A stretch of 45,753 nucleotides of DNA from Saprospiraceae bacterium UBA3362 (GCA_002360455.1 DEQQ01000047.1:1-45753), one strand, 5' to 3'; shown: positions 24,848 to 32,978, counted from the first letter of the stretch. A program made the numbers and translations. Notes: generated by a model not told the origin, from the letters alone.

Positions 24848-25851
24848 ACTTAGATGAATTAAAATATTGTCCGGGAACTTTAGCAGAAGGTTTTTCTACT
24901 TATAGCCCAAGCTGCTTGCGGAATTTGTTTAATGGTAAAAAGGTAAATCATGTTTTACCTTATGAACAGCCCCAGCAAAGTGAAGAAGTTGCAGAACAAT
25001 TCATAGAAAATCGCAAACGCATATCCATATCAGGTGTTCAGGAAAAATTGAGTTTGCTCTTGGAGAAAAATGTATTGCGATTGACAAAGGAAGGGGAACA
25101 GGGAACATATATACTCAAGCCAATACCGAGAGATTTGAAAAAGGTCGATCAAGTTCCTGTCAACGAACATTTGACCATGCAAATAGCCAAACAAGTATAT
25201 GGACTGAATACGGCAGAAAACGCTTTGATTTTTTTTAAGGATAGCTCACCTGCCTACATCACCAAACGATTTGACGTGAAAGAAAACGGAAGTAAATTGG
25301 GCAAAGAAGATTTTGCAACACTGGCAGGAAAAACAAAAGATAATGCAGGTGCAAATTTCAAATATGAATACAGCTATGAAGAAGTTGGACAATTAATACA
25401 GAAATATGTTCCTGCTTGGCGGATAGAAATAGAAAAGTATTTTTCTTTAGTTGTTTTCAATTATCTGTTTTCAAACGGAGAAGCTCATTTAAAAAACTTT
25501 TCCTTACTTGAATCAACTAGTGGAGATTATCTTTTAAGTCCTGCTTATGATTTAGTGAATACAAAGCTGCATGTGGACGATACGGATTTTGCATTGCATA
25601 AAGGACTGTTTTCAGATGATTATAAAAGTGAACAATACAAGAAAAGCGGACATCCTTCTAAAAGCGATTTCACGGAATTTGCTATGAGAATTGGAGTTGT
25701 AGAAAGCCGGGTTGAGAAACTATTGAATCCGTTTTTAGAAAAGCAACCAATTATGGAAACATTGGTGAGCCGTTCATTCTTATCTGAGGCCAACAAGAGA
25801 GGATACTTACTGATGTATACATCAAAAAGAAATTATTTAATAGCTCAATGA
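24844..25851 (+). CDS. hipT: HipT-like serine/threonine kinase toxin
   Basis: A 335-residue HipA-family kinase lacking N-subdomain 1, the size of E. coli HipT. The regulatory loop carries the two-serine S-I-S motif (Ser61, Ser63 in RISISGVQEK) seen in HipT, where both serines are autophosphorylated. Lys92 in YILKP is the ATP lysine. The catalytic loop reads NGEAHLKNFSL (211-221): the usual catalytic Asp (D-x-H-x-K-N) is Glu213. Asp236 in LSPAYD is the Mg2+ ligand. E. coli HipT phosphorylates tryptophanyl-tRNA synthetase; the target here is unknown. The Asp-to-Glu change might reduce or end kinase activity. Confidence 0.88.
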   Translation: MNLDELKYCPGTLAEGFSTYSPSCLRNLFNGKKVNHVLPYEQPQQSEEVAEQFIENRKRISISGVQEKLSLLLEKNVLRLTKEGEQGTYILKPIPRDLKKVDQVPVNEHLTMQIAKQVYGLNTAENALIFFKDSSPAYITKRFDVKENGSKLGKEDFATLAGKTKDNAGANFKYEYSYEEVGQLIQKYVPAWRIEIEKYFSLVVFNYLFSNGEAHLKNFSLLESTSGDYLLSPAYDLVNTKLHVDDTDFALHKGLFSDDYKSEQYKKSGHPSKSDFTEFAMRIGVVESRVEKLLNPFLEKQPIMETLVSRSFLSEANKRGYLLMYTSKRNYLIAQ

Positions 25852-25890
25852 GATTGAAACATGAAGATGCTTTTGAAGCACGACCGCTAA

Positions 25891-26297
25891 CATCCTCCCG
25901 AATAAAGATAGGTCCACCAAATAGCGAAGGTTGGAGAACCAATTTAATGAATAAAGAAAAAATAGAATGAGCTTTCCACTGATTTGGAGTGCTCCATGCA
26001 TGAGCAAAAGCGAGTGTAGGACCGGTACATCAAATAGAATTTGCCTATGCATATCTTCCTAAGAATTACTATGACTTTAAGGAATCAAAATGGAAAATTA
26101 CGAATTAAAAAATGAGCTAAAATCACTAAAATTGATTTCAGCAACTGTCAAAGCCAGTCAAAGGTACCCACATTTTCCGGACCAAAAGTGGCCACCCTAT
26201 GAGCTAAGATATAAACTTCCCGCCCAGGTTTCGTTCAATAAAATAGTGGTGCCAAGCTTAAGAATTGGCACTCAGTATAGATTTTTGGCTTTAGGAC
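25891..26297 (+). repeat. Module-separating repeat, copy R1 (407 bp)
   Basis: Aligns without gaps to 28098-28504, roughly 80-90 percent identical by eye over the last 310 bp and weaker over the first 97. It opens CATCCTCCC. The best conserved blocks are AGTGCTCCATGCA, GCATATCTTCCTAAGAATTA and a long block from 26112. A 71-codon frame lies inside (26090-26305), but its differences from the R2 frame are almost all amino-acid changing, so it is probably not a gene. Lies 40 bp after hipT. Confidence 0.8.
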
Positions 26298-26350
26298 ATC
26301 AATAGTCCTATTTTTCTATCACATCAAAACAAAAAGAGAAGCCAATTTAA

Positions 26351-26382
26351 TTTGCTGGTATCATAACAAATTACTAACTTTA
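26351..26382 (+). promoter_or_regulatory. higBA promoter
   Basis: TTTG (26351-26354) and TAACTTTA (26375-26382) with a 20-bp spacer, one base from the Bacteroidota consensus TTTG-N19/21-TAnnTTTG. The higB start follows 18 bp later. Confidence 0.6.
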
Positions 26383-26400
26383 AGCGTTAATAGTAGAAAT

Positions 26401-26685
26401 TTGATAGTTAGTTTTGCAAATACTGAAACTGAAAAAATTTGGGATGGTGAACGATCCAAAATTTTACCTAAAGAAATTCAACAAATGGCTCGTAGGAAAC
26501 TGAGAATGATCAACAATGCTGAAAATATAAATGATCTAAGAATCCCACCAGCGAACCATTTGAAGAAACTTAAAGGCGAACTATCAAAGTTTTACAGCAT
26601 AAGGATAAACGACCAATGGAGAATAATATTCAATTGGGTTAGCAATAATGCAGAAAACGTCGAAATCATAGATTATCATGAATAA
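26401..26685 (+). CDS. higB: HigB toxin (RelE/ParE superfamily mRNA interferase)
   Basis: A 94-residue toxin starting at TTG 26401; the residues after it, MIVSF, are the usual family opening, so the TTG start is well supported. RRKLRMINNA, then DLRIPPANHLKKLKG, then the C-terminal YSIRINDQWRIIFNW...VEIIDYHE are the HigB hallmarks, with basic and His/Tyr residues of the ribosome-dependent RNase site. Toxin-first order and an 8-nt overlap with higA fit the HigBA type. It should cleave translated mRNA when HigA is lost. Confidence 0.93.
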   Translation: MIVSFANTETEKIWDGERSKILPKEIQQMARRKLRMINNAENINDLRIPPANHLKKLKGELSKFYSIRINDQWRIIFNWVSNNAENVEIIDYHE

Positions 26686-26965
26686 ATTAAAAAACATTCA
26701 CCCGGGAGAAATCCTTGAAGAAGAGTTTCTTAGACCCATGGATGTAACGGCATATAAACTCTCCCAAGCTATTGGAGTACCACAAACTCGAATAAGTCAA
26801 ATTCTAAAAGGAAAAAGAAGAATAACAGCTGATACTGCACTACGACTTTCAAAATTTTTTGGAACTTCGTCAAAATTTTGGCTCGGATTGCAAAACGATT
26901 TTGACATCGAAGAAGAAATGCGAAACATAAAGAAGGAACTGGAACAAATTGAAACTGTAAATTGA
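26678..26965 (+). CDS. higA: HigA antitoxin (VapI/XRE family)
   Basis: A 95-residue antitoxin. IHPGEILEEEFLRPMDVTAYKLS is the family opening; the helix-turn-helix lies around residues 22-60 (SQAIGVPQTRISQILKGKRRIT), then ALRLSKFFGTSSKFWLGLQNDFD. It neutralises HigB and represses the operon. Overlaps higB by 8 nt. Confidence 0.95.
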   Translation: MNKLKNIHPGEILEEEFLRPMDVTAYKLSQAIGVPQTRISQILKGKRRITADTALRLSKFFGTSSKFWLGLQNDFDIEEEMRNIKKELEQIETVN

Positions 26966-27056
26966 AAACGAGATCAAACACTGTATCGGACGTACAGACT
27001 CCCTATCGGTCGTCCGTGCTAAACGTTAGTCAGAATCTTTCAAAATACTTCAAAGT

Positions 27057-28085
27057 ATGAATTATTTACTATTTATTTACTTTCTTTTCTCACTGACTAA
27101 TTTATTTGGACAAGTACCCTTTAGTGAAGATATTGAAACAGAGAGCAGTAATATTAATATAATCCGAAACTCAATTTATAAAGTTTATAAGGAAACTTAC
27201 AAATACAACGACTCAATTTGGTACAGTGTTTCATTTATAGACGATACGACACAACTCAATACAGAAGGTTGGAAACTTAGGAATGGTAGGCATTTGGGAA
27301 TATGGAAAGAATTTAATAGAGAGGGTGAACTTATGTACACTTGGAATCACGACAAACATACTTGCATAGTTAATCCTAAGCTTTTTCCATATCATGAAGA
27401 TTTAAAAAAAATGAAACTAATTGCAGATAATATGATAATTCAAGCATATGGGAGAGAATTTATGGACAAGCACATAATATTTAATTTTAAATGTTTTGCC
27501 TACAACAGGTATAAAATAAAATACAATTGGAGTACAGATTCAACTTGGACAGAGGATTATTTAGGCTCTTGGACAGAACCTTTGAAATGCAAACCTAACT
27601 CATTTTTACTAAGATATGAAGTCAGACTTAATTCAAATGATGAAAAATCAATAGAACTTGGAATCTACTTAGATGAATTCGGTAATTATGTTCCTAGTGC
27701 TGATGATTGGACTAATAATTACGGATTTGAAAAGATTAATATTACAAACAAAAAATTTATTATAAATAAAGATTACGCGATTGAAATTGCTAAACTAAAT
27801 GGACTATTAGAAACCGACAATTCTAAAATAAGTGAATTTTTATTTTGGGAGAATTTTAAAAAGCAGGAATACTTTAATGGCCAATTCAGATACTATATAG
27901 CCGCTTTAATAAAGCAAGAAGAATATTCAAAAGGGGCAGAAAGGAAAGGTGTTATAAATAGATTTCAAGTTTTTGTATTTAATCCATGGACAGGAGAATT
28001 TGTTGAGAAAAAGAAAATGAAGTCAATAAGAGAATGGGGAAAGCTAAGCGGTCATTCAACAGGACTTTTAAATGATAAAGATTAA
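27057..28085 (+). CDS. Hypothetical secreted protein, 342 aa
   Basis: Family not recognised. Signal peptide at residues 1-19 (ending NLFGQ). A MORN-like pattern GWKLRNGRHLGIWKEFNREGELMYTW at about residues 73-98 recalls YwqK-type repeat proteins. The rest is rich in aromatic and charged residues without a known motif. It sits between higBA and repeat R2, inside the same repeat-bounded module, and may be a passenger gene. A link to the TA systems is not evident. Confidence 0.7.
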   Translation: MNYLLFIYFLFSLTNLFGQVPFSEDIETESSNINIIRNSIYKVYKETYKYNDSIWYSVSFIDDTTQLNTEGWKLRNGRHLGIWKEFNREGELMYTWNHDKHTCIVNPKLFPYHEDLKKMKLIADNMIIQAYGREFMDKHIIFNFKCFAYNRYKIKYNWSTDSTWTEDYLGSWTEPLKCKPNSFLLRYEVRLNSNDEKSIELGIYLDEFGNYVPSADDWTNNYGFEKINITNKKFIINKDYAIEIAKLNGLLETDNSKISEFLFWENFKKQEYFNGQFRYYIAALIKQEEYSKGAERKGVINRFQVFVFNPWTGEFVEKKKMKSIREWGKLSGHSTGLLNDKD

Positions 28086-28097
28086 AACTGCTATGAT

Positions 28098-28504
28098 CAT
28101 CCACCCATTTACAGTAAAGCCCAACAAAGAACGAAAGCCGCAGAAACAACTCAACCAATAAGGAAAAATCAGAATGATCTATTCTCTACTTCGCAGTGCT
28201 CCATGCAAGAGCAATAGGTGATGAATAACCTGTACGTCAAATAGAATTTGCGTATGCATATCTTCCTAAGAATTACTATGACAATAGGGAATCAAAATGG
28301 AAAATTACGGGGTCAAAAATACGCTCAAATCACTAAAATTGATTTCAGCAACTGTCAAATCCAATCTAAGGTACCCACATTTTCCGGACCAAAAGTGGCC
28401 ACCCTATGAGCTAAGATATACATTTCCCGTCCAGGCTTCGTTCAATAAAATAGTGGTGACAAGCTTAAGAATTGGCACTCAATATAGATTTTTGGCTTTA
28501 GAAC
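28098..28504 (+). repeat. Module-separating repeat, copy R2 (407 bp)
   Basis: Ungapped counterpart of R1, opening CATCCACCC and starting 12 bp after the stop of the 342-aa gene. The internal 74-codon frame (28297-28521) differs from that of R1 at 13 codons by count; 11 of these change the amino acid. Together R1 and R2 bracket higBA and the 342-aa gene. Confidence 0.8.
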
Positions 28505-28635
28505 TCGATATTCCTAATTAGTTACATGCAAGCCTAAAACTTCACTACAGAAACAGGATACAAATCTCAGATAACATAGATTTATATCAGAATTATAAGA
28601 GAAAATAAAACCCGTATAAATTATTTTTAGGTATA

Positions 28636-28661
28636 ATTATGATGGATATAGCCATCATAAT
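28636..28661. promoter_or_regulatory. HipB operator 1 of the second hip module
   Basis: ATTATGATGG and CCATCATAAT, exact 10-bp inverted arms with a 6-bp spacer. Best of four related sites. Confidence 0.75.
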
Positions 28662-28678
28662 ATCAATATTATAATGAT

Positions 28679-28700
28679 AATGATGTATAAAACCATCATT
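28679..28700. promoter_or_regulatory. HipB operator 2 of the second hip module
   Basis: AATGATGT-N6-CCATCATT, the same geometry as operator 1 with one arm mismatch. Centre 41 bp from operator 1. Confidence 0.7.
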
Positions 28701-28728
28701 AATTTAAATATAATTAAAATAAAATGCG

Positions 28729-28736
28729 TATATTTG
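28729..28736 (+). promoter_or_regulatory. -7 element of the hipBA promoter (TATATTTG)
   Basis: Exact match to TAnnTTTG. Transcription should start near 28743, inside operator 3. This rules out the upstream ATG at 28724 as the hipB start. Confidence 0.6.
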
Positions 28737-28755
28737 TCATATTTAACCATCATAA
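28733..28755. promoter_or_regulatory. HipB operator 3 of the second hip module
   Basis: Right arm CCATCATAA is intact; the left arm is degenerate. It overlaps the -7 box and predicted transcription start. Centre 54 bp from operator 2. Confidence 0.5.
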
Positions 28756-28772
28756 AGTGCAAAATATTAATT

Positions 28773-28798
28773 TAATGTCGGAAAAAACCATCATAAAT
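28773..28798. promoter_or_regulatory. HipB operator 4, over the hipB start codon
   Basis: TAATGTCGG-N6-CCATCATAA, with the right arm intact and left arm partly matching. Centre 41 bp from operator 3. It contains the chosen ATG (28775). Confidence 0.5.
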
Positions 28799-29125
28799 CT
28801 AAATAAAATGAGTGATGACGCAATCATTCAAACAATAGCTGATTTTGTGAAGCATCATCGCTTGCAACAAAATGTCACACAAAAAAGTCTTGCTGAAAAA
28901 GCAGGAATAAATAGAACTACCCTGTCGGATTTAGAATTGGGGAAAAGGAGCCAATTAATAACTTTAATTCAAGTTCTGAGAATACTCAATAAGCTTCAAG
29001 TTTTTGAATCATTTGAAGTGAAGCAACAAATCAGTCCAATTAAGTTGGCCGAAATGGAAATGAAGAAACGTCAAAAAGCCTCAAGACAGAAAAAATATAA
29101 AACAACAAATAAAACGGACTGGTAA
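28775..29125 (+). CDS. hipB: HipB-type antitoxin / XRE repressor
   Basis: A 116-residue protein with an XRE helix-turn-helix at about residues 20-75 (KHHRLQQNVTQKSLAEKAGINRTTLSDLELGKRSQLITLIQVLRIL in pattern) and a long basic tail (about residues 85-116, KKRQKASRQKKYKTT), which may help DNA or kinase binding. The start at 28775 is chosen because the probable transcription start lies near 28743; ATG 28808 is an alternative. Its stop overlaps the hipA start (TAATG), so the two are translationally coupled. Expected to repress the operon through the four upstream sites and to hold HipA inactive. Confidence 0.88.
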   Translation: MSEKTIINLNKMSDDAIIQTIADFVKHHRLQQNVTQKSLAEKAGINRTTLSDLELGKRSQLITLIQVLRILNKLQVFESFEVKQQISPIKLAEMEMKKRQKASRQKKYKTTNKTDW

Positions 29126-30414
29126 TGCTAAACAATGCTTTCGTAAAAATCTGGAATATGAGAGTTGGTGCTATTGCTTGGAATCCAATTACAGAATTAG
29201 GAACATTTCAGTATGATAAGTCTTTTTTAAAATCGGGAATCAATTTATCACCAATCGTAATGCCAATAGAAAATGGAGATATTTTATATGAATTCCCGGA
29301 AAATAGAAATAGTCAAACATTTAGAGGCTTACCCGGATTATTGGGAGATATTTTACCCGATAAATATGGAAATGCATTAATCAACACTTGGTTAGCAAGT
29401 CAGGGAAGACCTAGTAATAGTTTGAATCCTGTAGAAACACTTTGTTTTATTGGGAACCGAGGAATGGGTGCCTTAGAATTCGAGCCGGTTCAACCAAAAC
29501 CTAAGAACACTTCCACTAAAATAGAGCTAGGAAGTCTTATAGAAATAGCTGAAGAGATTTTGTCCGGAAGAAAGGACTTTACTACGAGTTTAACTGAAAA
29601 TGAAGAAAAAGCATTTTTAGAAATTCTAAAGATTGGCTCTTCTGCAGGTGGAGCAAGAGCTAAAGCTTTAATAGCCTTCAATGAAGAAACAGGAGAAGTA
29701 AGAAGCGGACAAGCAAACGCACCAAAGGGATTTGAGCATTGGCTAATTAAATTCGACGGAGTATCTGACTCTCAATTTGGTGCCTCAATAGGATATGGAA
29801 GAGTAGAGAAAGCATATTATGATATGGCTATTAAGGCAGGAATACAAATGATGGAGTCCAGGTTGCTTGAAGAGAATGGAAGGGCACACTTCATCACAAA
29901 GCGATTTGATAGAGAACAGGGTAAGGGGAAAATTCATGTTCAGTCTTTTTGTGCAATAAGACATTATGATTTTAATGAAGTAAATTTATATAGCTACGAA
30001 GAACTCTTTGAAACTTTGCGAATACTTAATTTGAGTTATCCGGAAGCTCAGGAACTTTTTCGCAGAATGGTTTTCAATGTAATGTCTAAAAACTGTGATG
30101 ACCACACAAAAAACTTTGCTTTTATAATGAATAAATCTGGTGAATGGAAATTGTCTCCTGCATATGATATTTGCCACGCATACAGACCAGATAGTGGGTG
30201 GGTCAGTCAGCATGCACTAAGTATCAATGGCAAAAGAAAAAATATTGAACGTCAAGATTTGCTTACTGTTGCCAAAAGGATGAATATAAAAAACGCTGTG
30301 GAAATAATTGATAAGATATCATCTGTAATCTCAAATTGGAGCAGTTATGCAAAGGCGGTCAATGTGGATGTCCGCCTTATGGATTCTATAGGTAGAACCC
30401 ACATCATTTTATAA
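29125..30414 (+). CDS. hipA: HipA toxin kinase (full length)
   Basis: A 429-residue kinase with N-subdomain 1 fused (residues 1-about 120), unlike the split HipS/HipT pair 4 kb upstream. The regulatory loop is SSAGGARAK (172-180), Lys209 in WLIKF is the ATP lysine, the catalytic loop is NCDDHTKNF (323-331) with catalytic Asp325, and Asp348 in LSPAYD binds Mg2+. All catalytic residues are intact. HipA of E. coli phosphorylates glutamyl-tRNA synthetase and triggers dormancy; the target here is not known. The overlap with hipB supports an operon. Confidence 0.92.
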   Translation: MLNNAFVKIWNMRVGAIAWNPITELGTFQYDKSFLKSGINLSPIVMPIENGDILYEFPENRNSQTFRGLPGLLGDILPDKYGNALINTWLASQGRPSNSLNPVETLCFIGNRGMGALEFEPVQPKPKNTSTKIELGSLIEIAEEILSGRKDFTTSLTENEEKAFLEILKIGSSAGGARAKALIAFNEETGEVRSGQANAPKGFEHWLIKFDGVSDSQFGASIGYGRVEKAYYDMAIKAGIQMMESRLLEENGRAHFITKRFDREQGKGKIHVQSFCAIRHYDFNEVNLYSYEELFETLRILNLSYPEAQELFRRMVFNVMSKNCDDHTKNFAFIMNKSGEWKLSPAYDICHAYRPDSGWVSQHALSINGKRKNIERQDLLTVAKRMNIKNAVEIIDKISSVISNWSSYAKAVNVDVRLMDSIGRTHIIL

Positions 30415-30584
30415 TTGAGATAAGAGCCTATAATCAAGTAATAAAGTTAACGATGAACGAAAGTTAGATAGATCATATTCTTCTTTATTCAATGTAGAAA
30501 TAGAATAGGTCAATAATACCGGTGTGTAAAAGTTGCTAGACTCAATAGAGGAGGATATAATGAGTTGAACAATCTTCCTCTTAT

Positions 30585-30665
30585 TCACCTTTGCGATGTT
30601 TTGACATTTGTGTGCGCCAAAATCCGCCCAATCTCAATACCCAAATCGTTGAACAAAGCCTAACG
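30585..30665 (-). pseudogene. Possible tyrosine-recombinase C-terminal scrap
   Basis: Minus-strand frame reads DLGIEIGRILAHTNVKTSQR then stops. The ILxHTNVKTxQ part resembles the box II segment (LGHTNIKTTQIY) of Bacteroidota tyrosine integrases, but it lacks the catalytic Tyr and is only about 25 codons long. Confidence 0.3.
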
Positions 30666-30795
30666 AGGCAGTAATAAAAAAAGGAATATCCGCGTGTGCA
30701 AGATTTTCATATTTGACGTATTTTTAGTTCTCGCATCTCAAAAATAGATTTTATATGAAAAGAAAATTTTGACCCGTTGTATGAATAGCATTCGT

Positions 30796-30921
30796 TTAAG
30801 GCTTAAAAAATTTCAGCCCTCGCTCGGTCAAAACTTCATTCTGTAGATCCTCCATAAAATAAGATGCAGTTTTTGAATTCTCAACAAAATATTCTATATT
30901 TTCATAGTCGTTATAAATAAA
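30796..30921 (-). pseudogene. Unidentified C-terminal gene fragment
   Basis: A 41-codon minus-strand frame bounded by stops, reading NDYENIEYFVENSKTASYF, then MEDLQNEVLTERGLKFFKP. It has protein-like composition, but no start and no recognised family. Confidence 0.3.
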
Positions 30922-30930
30922 CTAAAATAA

Positions 30931-31089
30931 ATGCATAAGATTGATAACCTTTTCAACGCTATTCCGAACATTTCGCTTATAGGCTTAACCAAATCAGGAA
31001 CAACCGCCGTTTTAGGGGATAGACTTAAAATCAAAGACAAAATGAAGCTGAATAAAAAGAATGAAGATACGAGTCGAAAGTTGATGTAG
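30931..31089 (+). CDS. Small hypothetical ORF, 52 aa
   Basis: ATG-started frame MHKIDNLFNAIPNISLIG..., rich in Lys toward the end (KIKDKMKLNKKNED). GLTKSGTTAV superficially resembles a P-loop but lacks GKT/S. Probably a gene fragment or chance frame. Confidence 0.25.
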   Translation: MHKIDNLFNAIPNISLIGLTKSGTTAVLGDRLKIKDKMKLNKKNEDTSRKLM

Positions 31090-31206
31090 TATTTTCATCC
31101 ATTTCTTCGGCACTTCGGCAGGCATTAACTTTCTTTAGGTTTAGAGCCAACTGAAGGATAAATGTTAAAATATTTTTTAAATGCTAAAAAACTAACAATT
31201 AAAATT

Positions 31207-31650
31207 ATGAGTCTATTTGATTTTTTTAAAAGAAAACCAACTAGTGGCAGCAGTAGCGAAAACGAAAAATTGGAAAGCCAAAATAGTAAAGCAACTGAGT
31301 CTGAAATTTCATTTTCTGAGCTAGACTATATGGTTGAAACAGAAGTTGAAGTGGGGGACTTTGGGGGTGCTAAGCCAAGTTTGACTTTAAAGAAAAGTGG
31401 AAAAGTTTACTTGATAGTGGAAATTCCTCCTTTTTATGATGGAAACGGTAATGAAATTGATGGAGACGAAGATTTTCCTGAAGGTATGGAATTTGAAAAT
31501 CTTATCGCAGAATATGTTGGAACTCCCGTTGAAAGGGAAGATAGAGAAGTATTTATAATTGAAAAGCCTAAATCCGACACATTAATAAAAGTGAAAGAAT
31601 TTATAGAAAATTATTGGTCGCTTAGAAAGGATATTTATAAGAAACAATAA
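31207..31650 (+). CDS. Hypothetical cytoplasmic protein, 147 aa
   Basis: Not recognised. The ATG at 31207 is preferred (MSLFDFFKRK, a common start of Bacteroidota cytoplasmic orphans) over one 45 bp upstream. A Ser/Glu-rich linker (residues 12-36) precedes a beta-rich acidic domain (LTLKKSGKVYLIVEIPPFYDGNGNEIDGDEDF). No signal peptide. It follows the TA island scraps and is followed by repeat piece R3. Confidence 0.65.
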   Translation: MSLFDFFKRKPTSGSSSENEKLESQNSKATESEISFSELDYMVETEVEVGDFGGAKPSLTLKKSGKVYLIVEIPPFYDGNGNEIDGDEDFPEGMEFENLIAEYVGTPVEREDREVFIIEKPKSDTLIKVKEFIENYWSLRKDIYKKQ

Positions 31651-32121
31651 TGACAGCCAACATTTAAAGCATCCACCTATATAGAGAATGGCCCAGTCAA
31701 ATGCGGAGCCTATAAAAGTAATTCAACGAATAAAGAAAAAACATATTTTGCTTTTAGTTACAATATGGCTATTATTTTTGTTAGTATTAGAAAAAAGGGA
31801 ATTACTTGCTAAAATAAATCGCAATTTCTTAATTTTGTAGCTTGCAGAATTTAAATACCATTCATTTGATTTTATTGCTTAGTTTTTAGAGTTAATTTGT
31901 TTCTTTATGCTATTGAAATTATTCTATATGCAAGGGTTGGGTATGATGTGACACAGTCTTTTATAGAAGCTGAACGGTTAATCCTAAAATTGATCGGGTT
32001 GAAATAGTTGGTTCTATGTTTCGGCTATCTTGTTTAGATATTTTCTTACTTCACTGTAATGAGGATTTATATAGGCTCTTTTTTATTTTACTAATGCTTA
32101 ATTATGGAAGCAGAAACCAGT
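31651..32121. other. Intergenic region with repeat piece R3
   Basis: Holds R3 at its left end; the rest is AT-rich with many stops. Convergent to the minus-strand orphan pair. No terminator hairpin stood out. Confidence 0.5.
31670..31742 (+). repeat. Module-separating repeat, 5' piece R3
   Basis: Opens CATCCACCT and reaches AATTCAACGAATAAAGAAAAAA. The distance from CATCC to this second block is exactly 50 bp, the same as in R1 and R2. Similarity fades after about 31742, so it is a truncated copy. Lies 19 bp after the stop of the 147-aa gene. Confidence 0.6.
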
Positions 32122-32970
32122 CTATTTAGAATGCAAACGACTTAATTTTTGAAATTCTCGGAAAATGGGATTGTACTTCTTAGAACTGTCTTGCATAGAA
32201 CTAAAATAGCTTTGTGTTTCATAATTTACCATGCCAACACAAACTTCCTTTTGGGTTTCCTTTTCTATTAATATCCAATTGGAATATGGAGCCAAATGAT
32301 CGACCTTATCCAATCTCCAAGTTATCCGATTGTCATCTAATGCAAACAGAGTAATGTGTTCTAAATCTCTATACAACAAATATCGATTATTTAATAAAAA
32401 TATGGGAAGTAAGTTAGCTAAAACAGATGAATTAATTTTGTGTTCAACAGAGTAATCTAACCCCGAAAAAATTTGACTGTTATTTTTGCCCTCTTCTTTA
32501 TAATATCCATATTCTATTAATTCATCGGAAGCAATGTTGTATTTATGAATTGTAAATGGGTCTGATGTGAGATACGAATAAAATTCACAGATTCTAAATG
32601 GAGTATTATAATCAAATGGAGTATGAATATCAAACAAGGAAATCTCGTCGATATTTTTATTAAAGAAAAAGGGAAGTCCCCCTTTCAATACAGTGGATGA
32701 AAGTCTGATGGTTGAACTTAAGTGATCATTTAACTCGTACAATCTCAAAGGATAGAATCGAGGATCGTGGGGGTGGCTACTATATCCACCTGCATCGTAT
32801 TGACTCTCGAAATAAGTTTCGGTACAAAGGTAAACATCCACTCCATAGGTCTCGATCTGATAAAGTATAGTATCTTCTTGGCGTTGCTCGCTGTAGCTTT
32901 GATAGACGATCTCTTGTCCATGTTGGAGATTGGTGATGATGTTGTCTATAAGAGGAGAAATATTTTCCAT
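32122..32970 (-). CDS. Hypothetical protein, 282 aa
   Basis: Family not recognised. Cytoplasmic, no signal peptide, acidic and rich in Tyr and Phe. Opens MENISPLIDNIITNLQHGQE. Follows the 236-aa membrane protein by 8 bp and is probably co-transcribed with it. The two might form a unit, but no known pair comes to mind. Confidence 0.7.
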   Translation of the reverse strand: MENISPLIDNIITNLQHGQEIVYQSYSEQRQEDTILYQIETYGVDVYLCTETYFESQYDAGGYSSHPHDPRFYPLRLYELNDHLSSTIRLSSTVLKGGLPFFFNKNIDEISLFDIHTPFDYNTPFRICEFYSYLTSDPFTIHKYNIASDELIEYGYYKEEGKNNSQIFSGLDYSVEHKINSSVLANLLPIFLLNNRYLLYRDLEHITLFALDDNRITWRLDKVDHLAPYSNWILIEKETQKEVCVGMVNYETQSYFSSMQDSSKKYNPIFREFQKLSRLHSK

Positions 32971-32978
32971 TGTTTAGA

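Larger units (their letters stand above)
30415..31206. other. Gene-scrap region after hipA
   Basis: About 790 bp with short coding-like scraps and no complete gene: a recombinase-like tail (30585-30665, minus), an unidentified C-terminal fragment (30796-30921, minus) and a 52-codon frame (30931-31089, plus). Looks like decayed accessory DNA. Confidence 0.5.

Noticed and set aside
25852..31745. Integron cassette array with attC sites
   Set aside because: Gene-plus-repeat layout suggests it, but no paired RYYYAAC...GTTRRRY core sites with attC folding were found near R1, R2 or R3, and no integron integrase is in the window.
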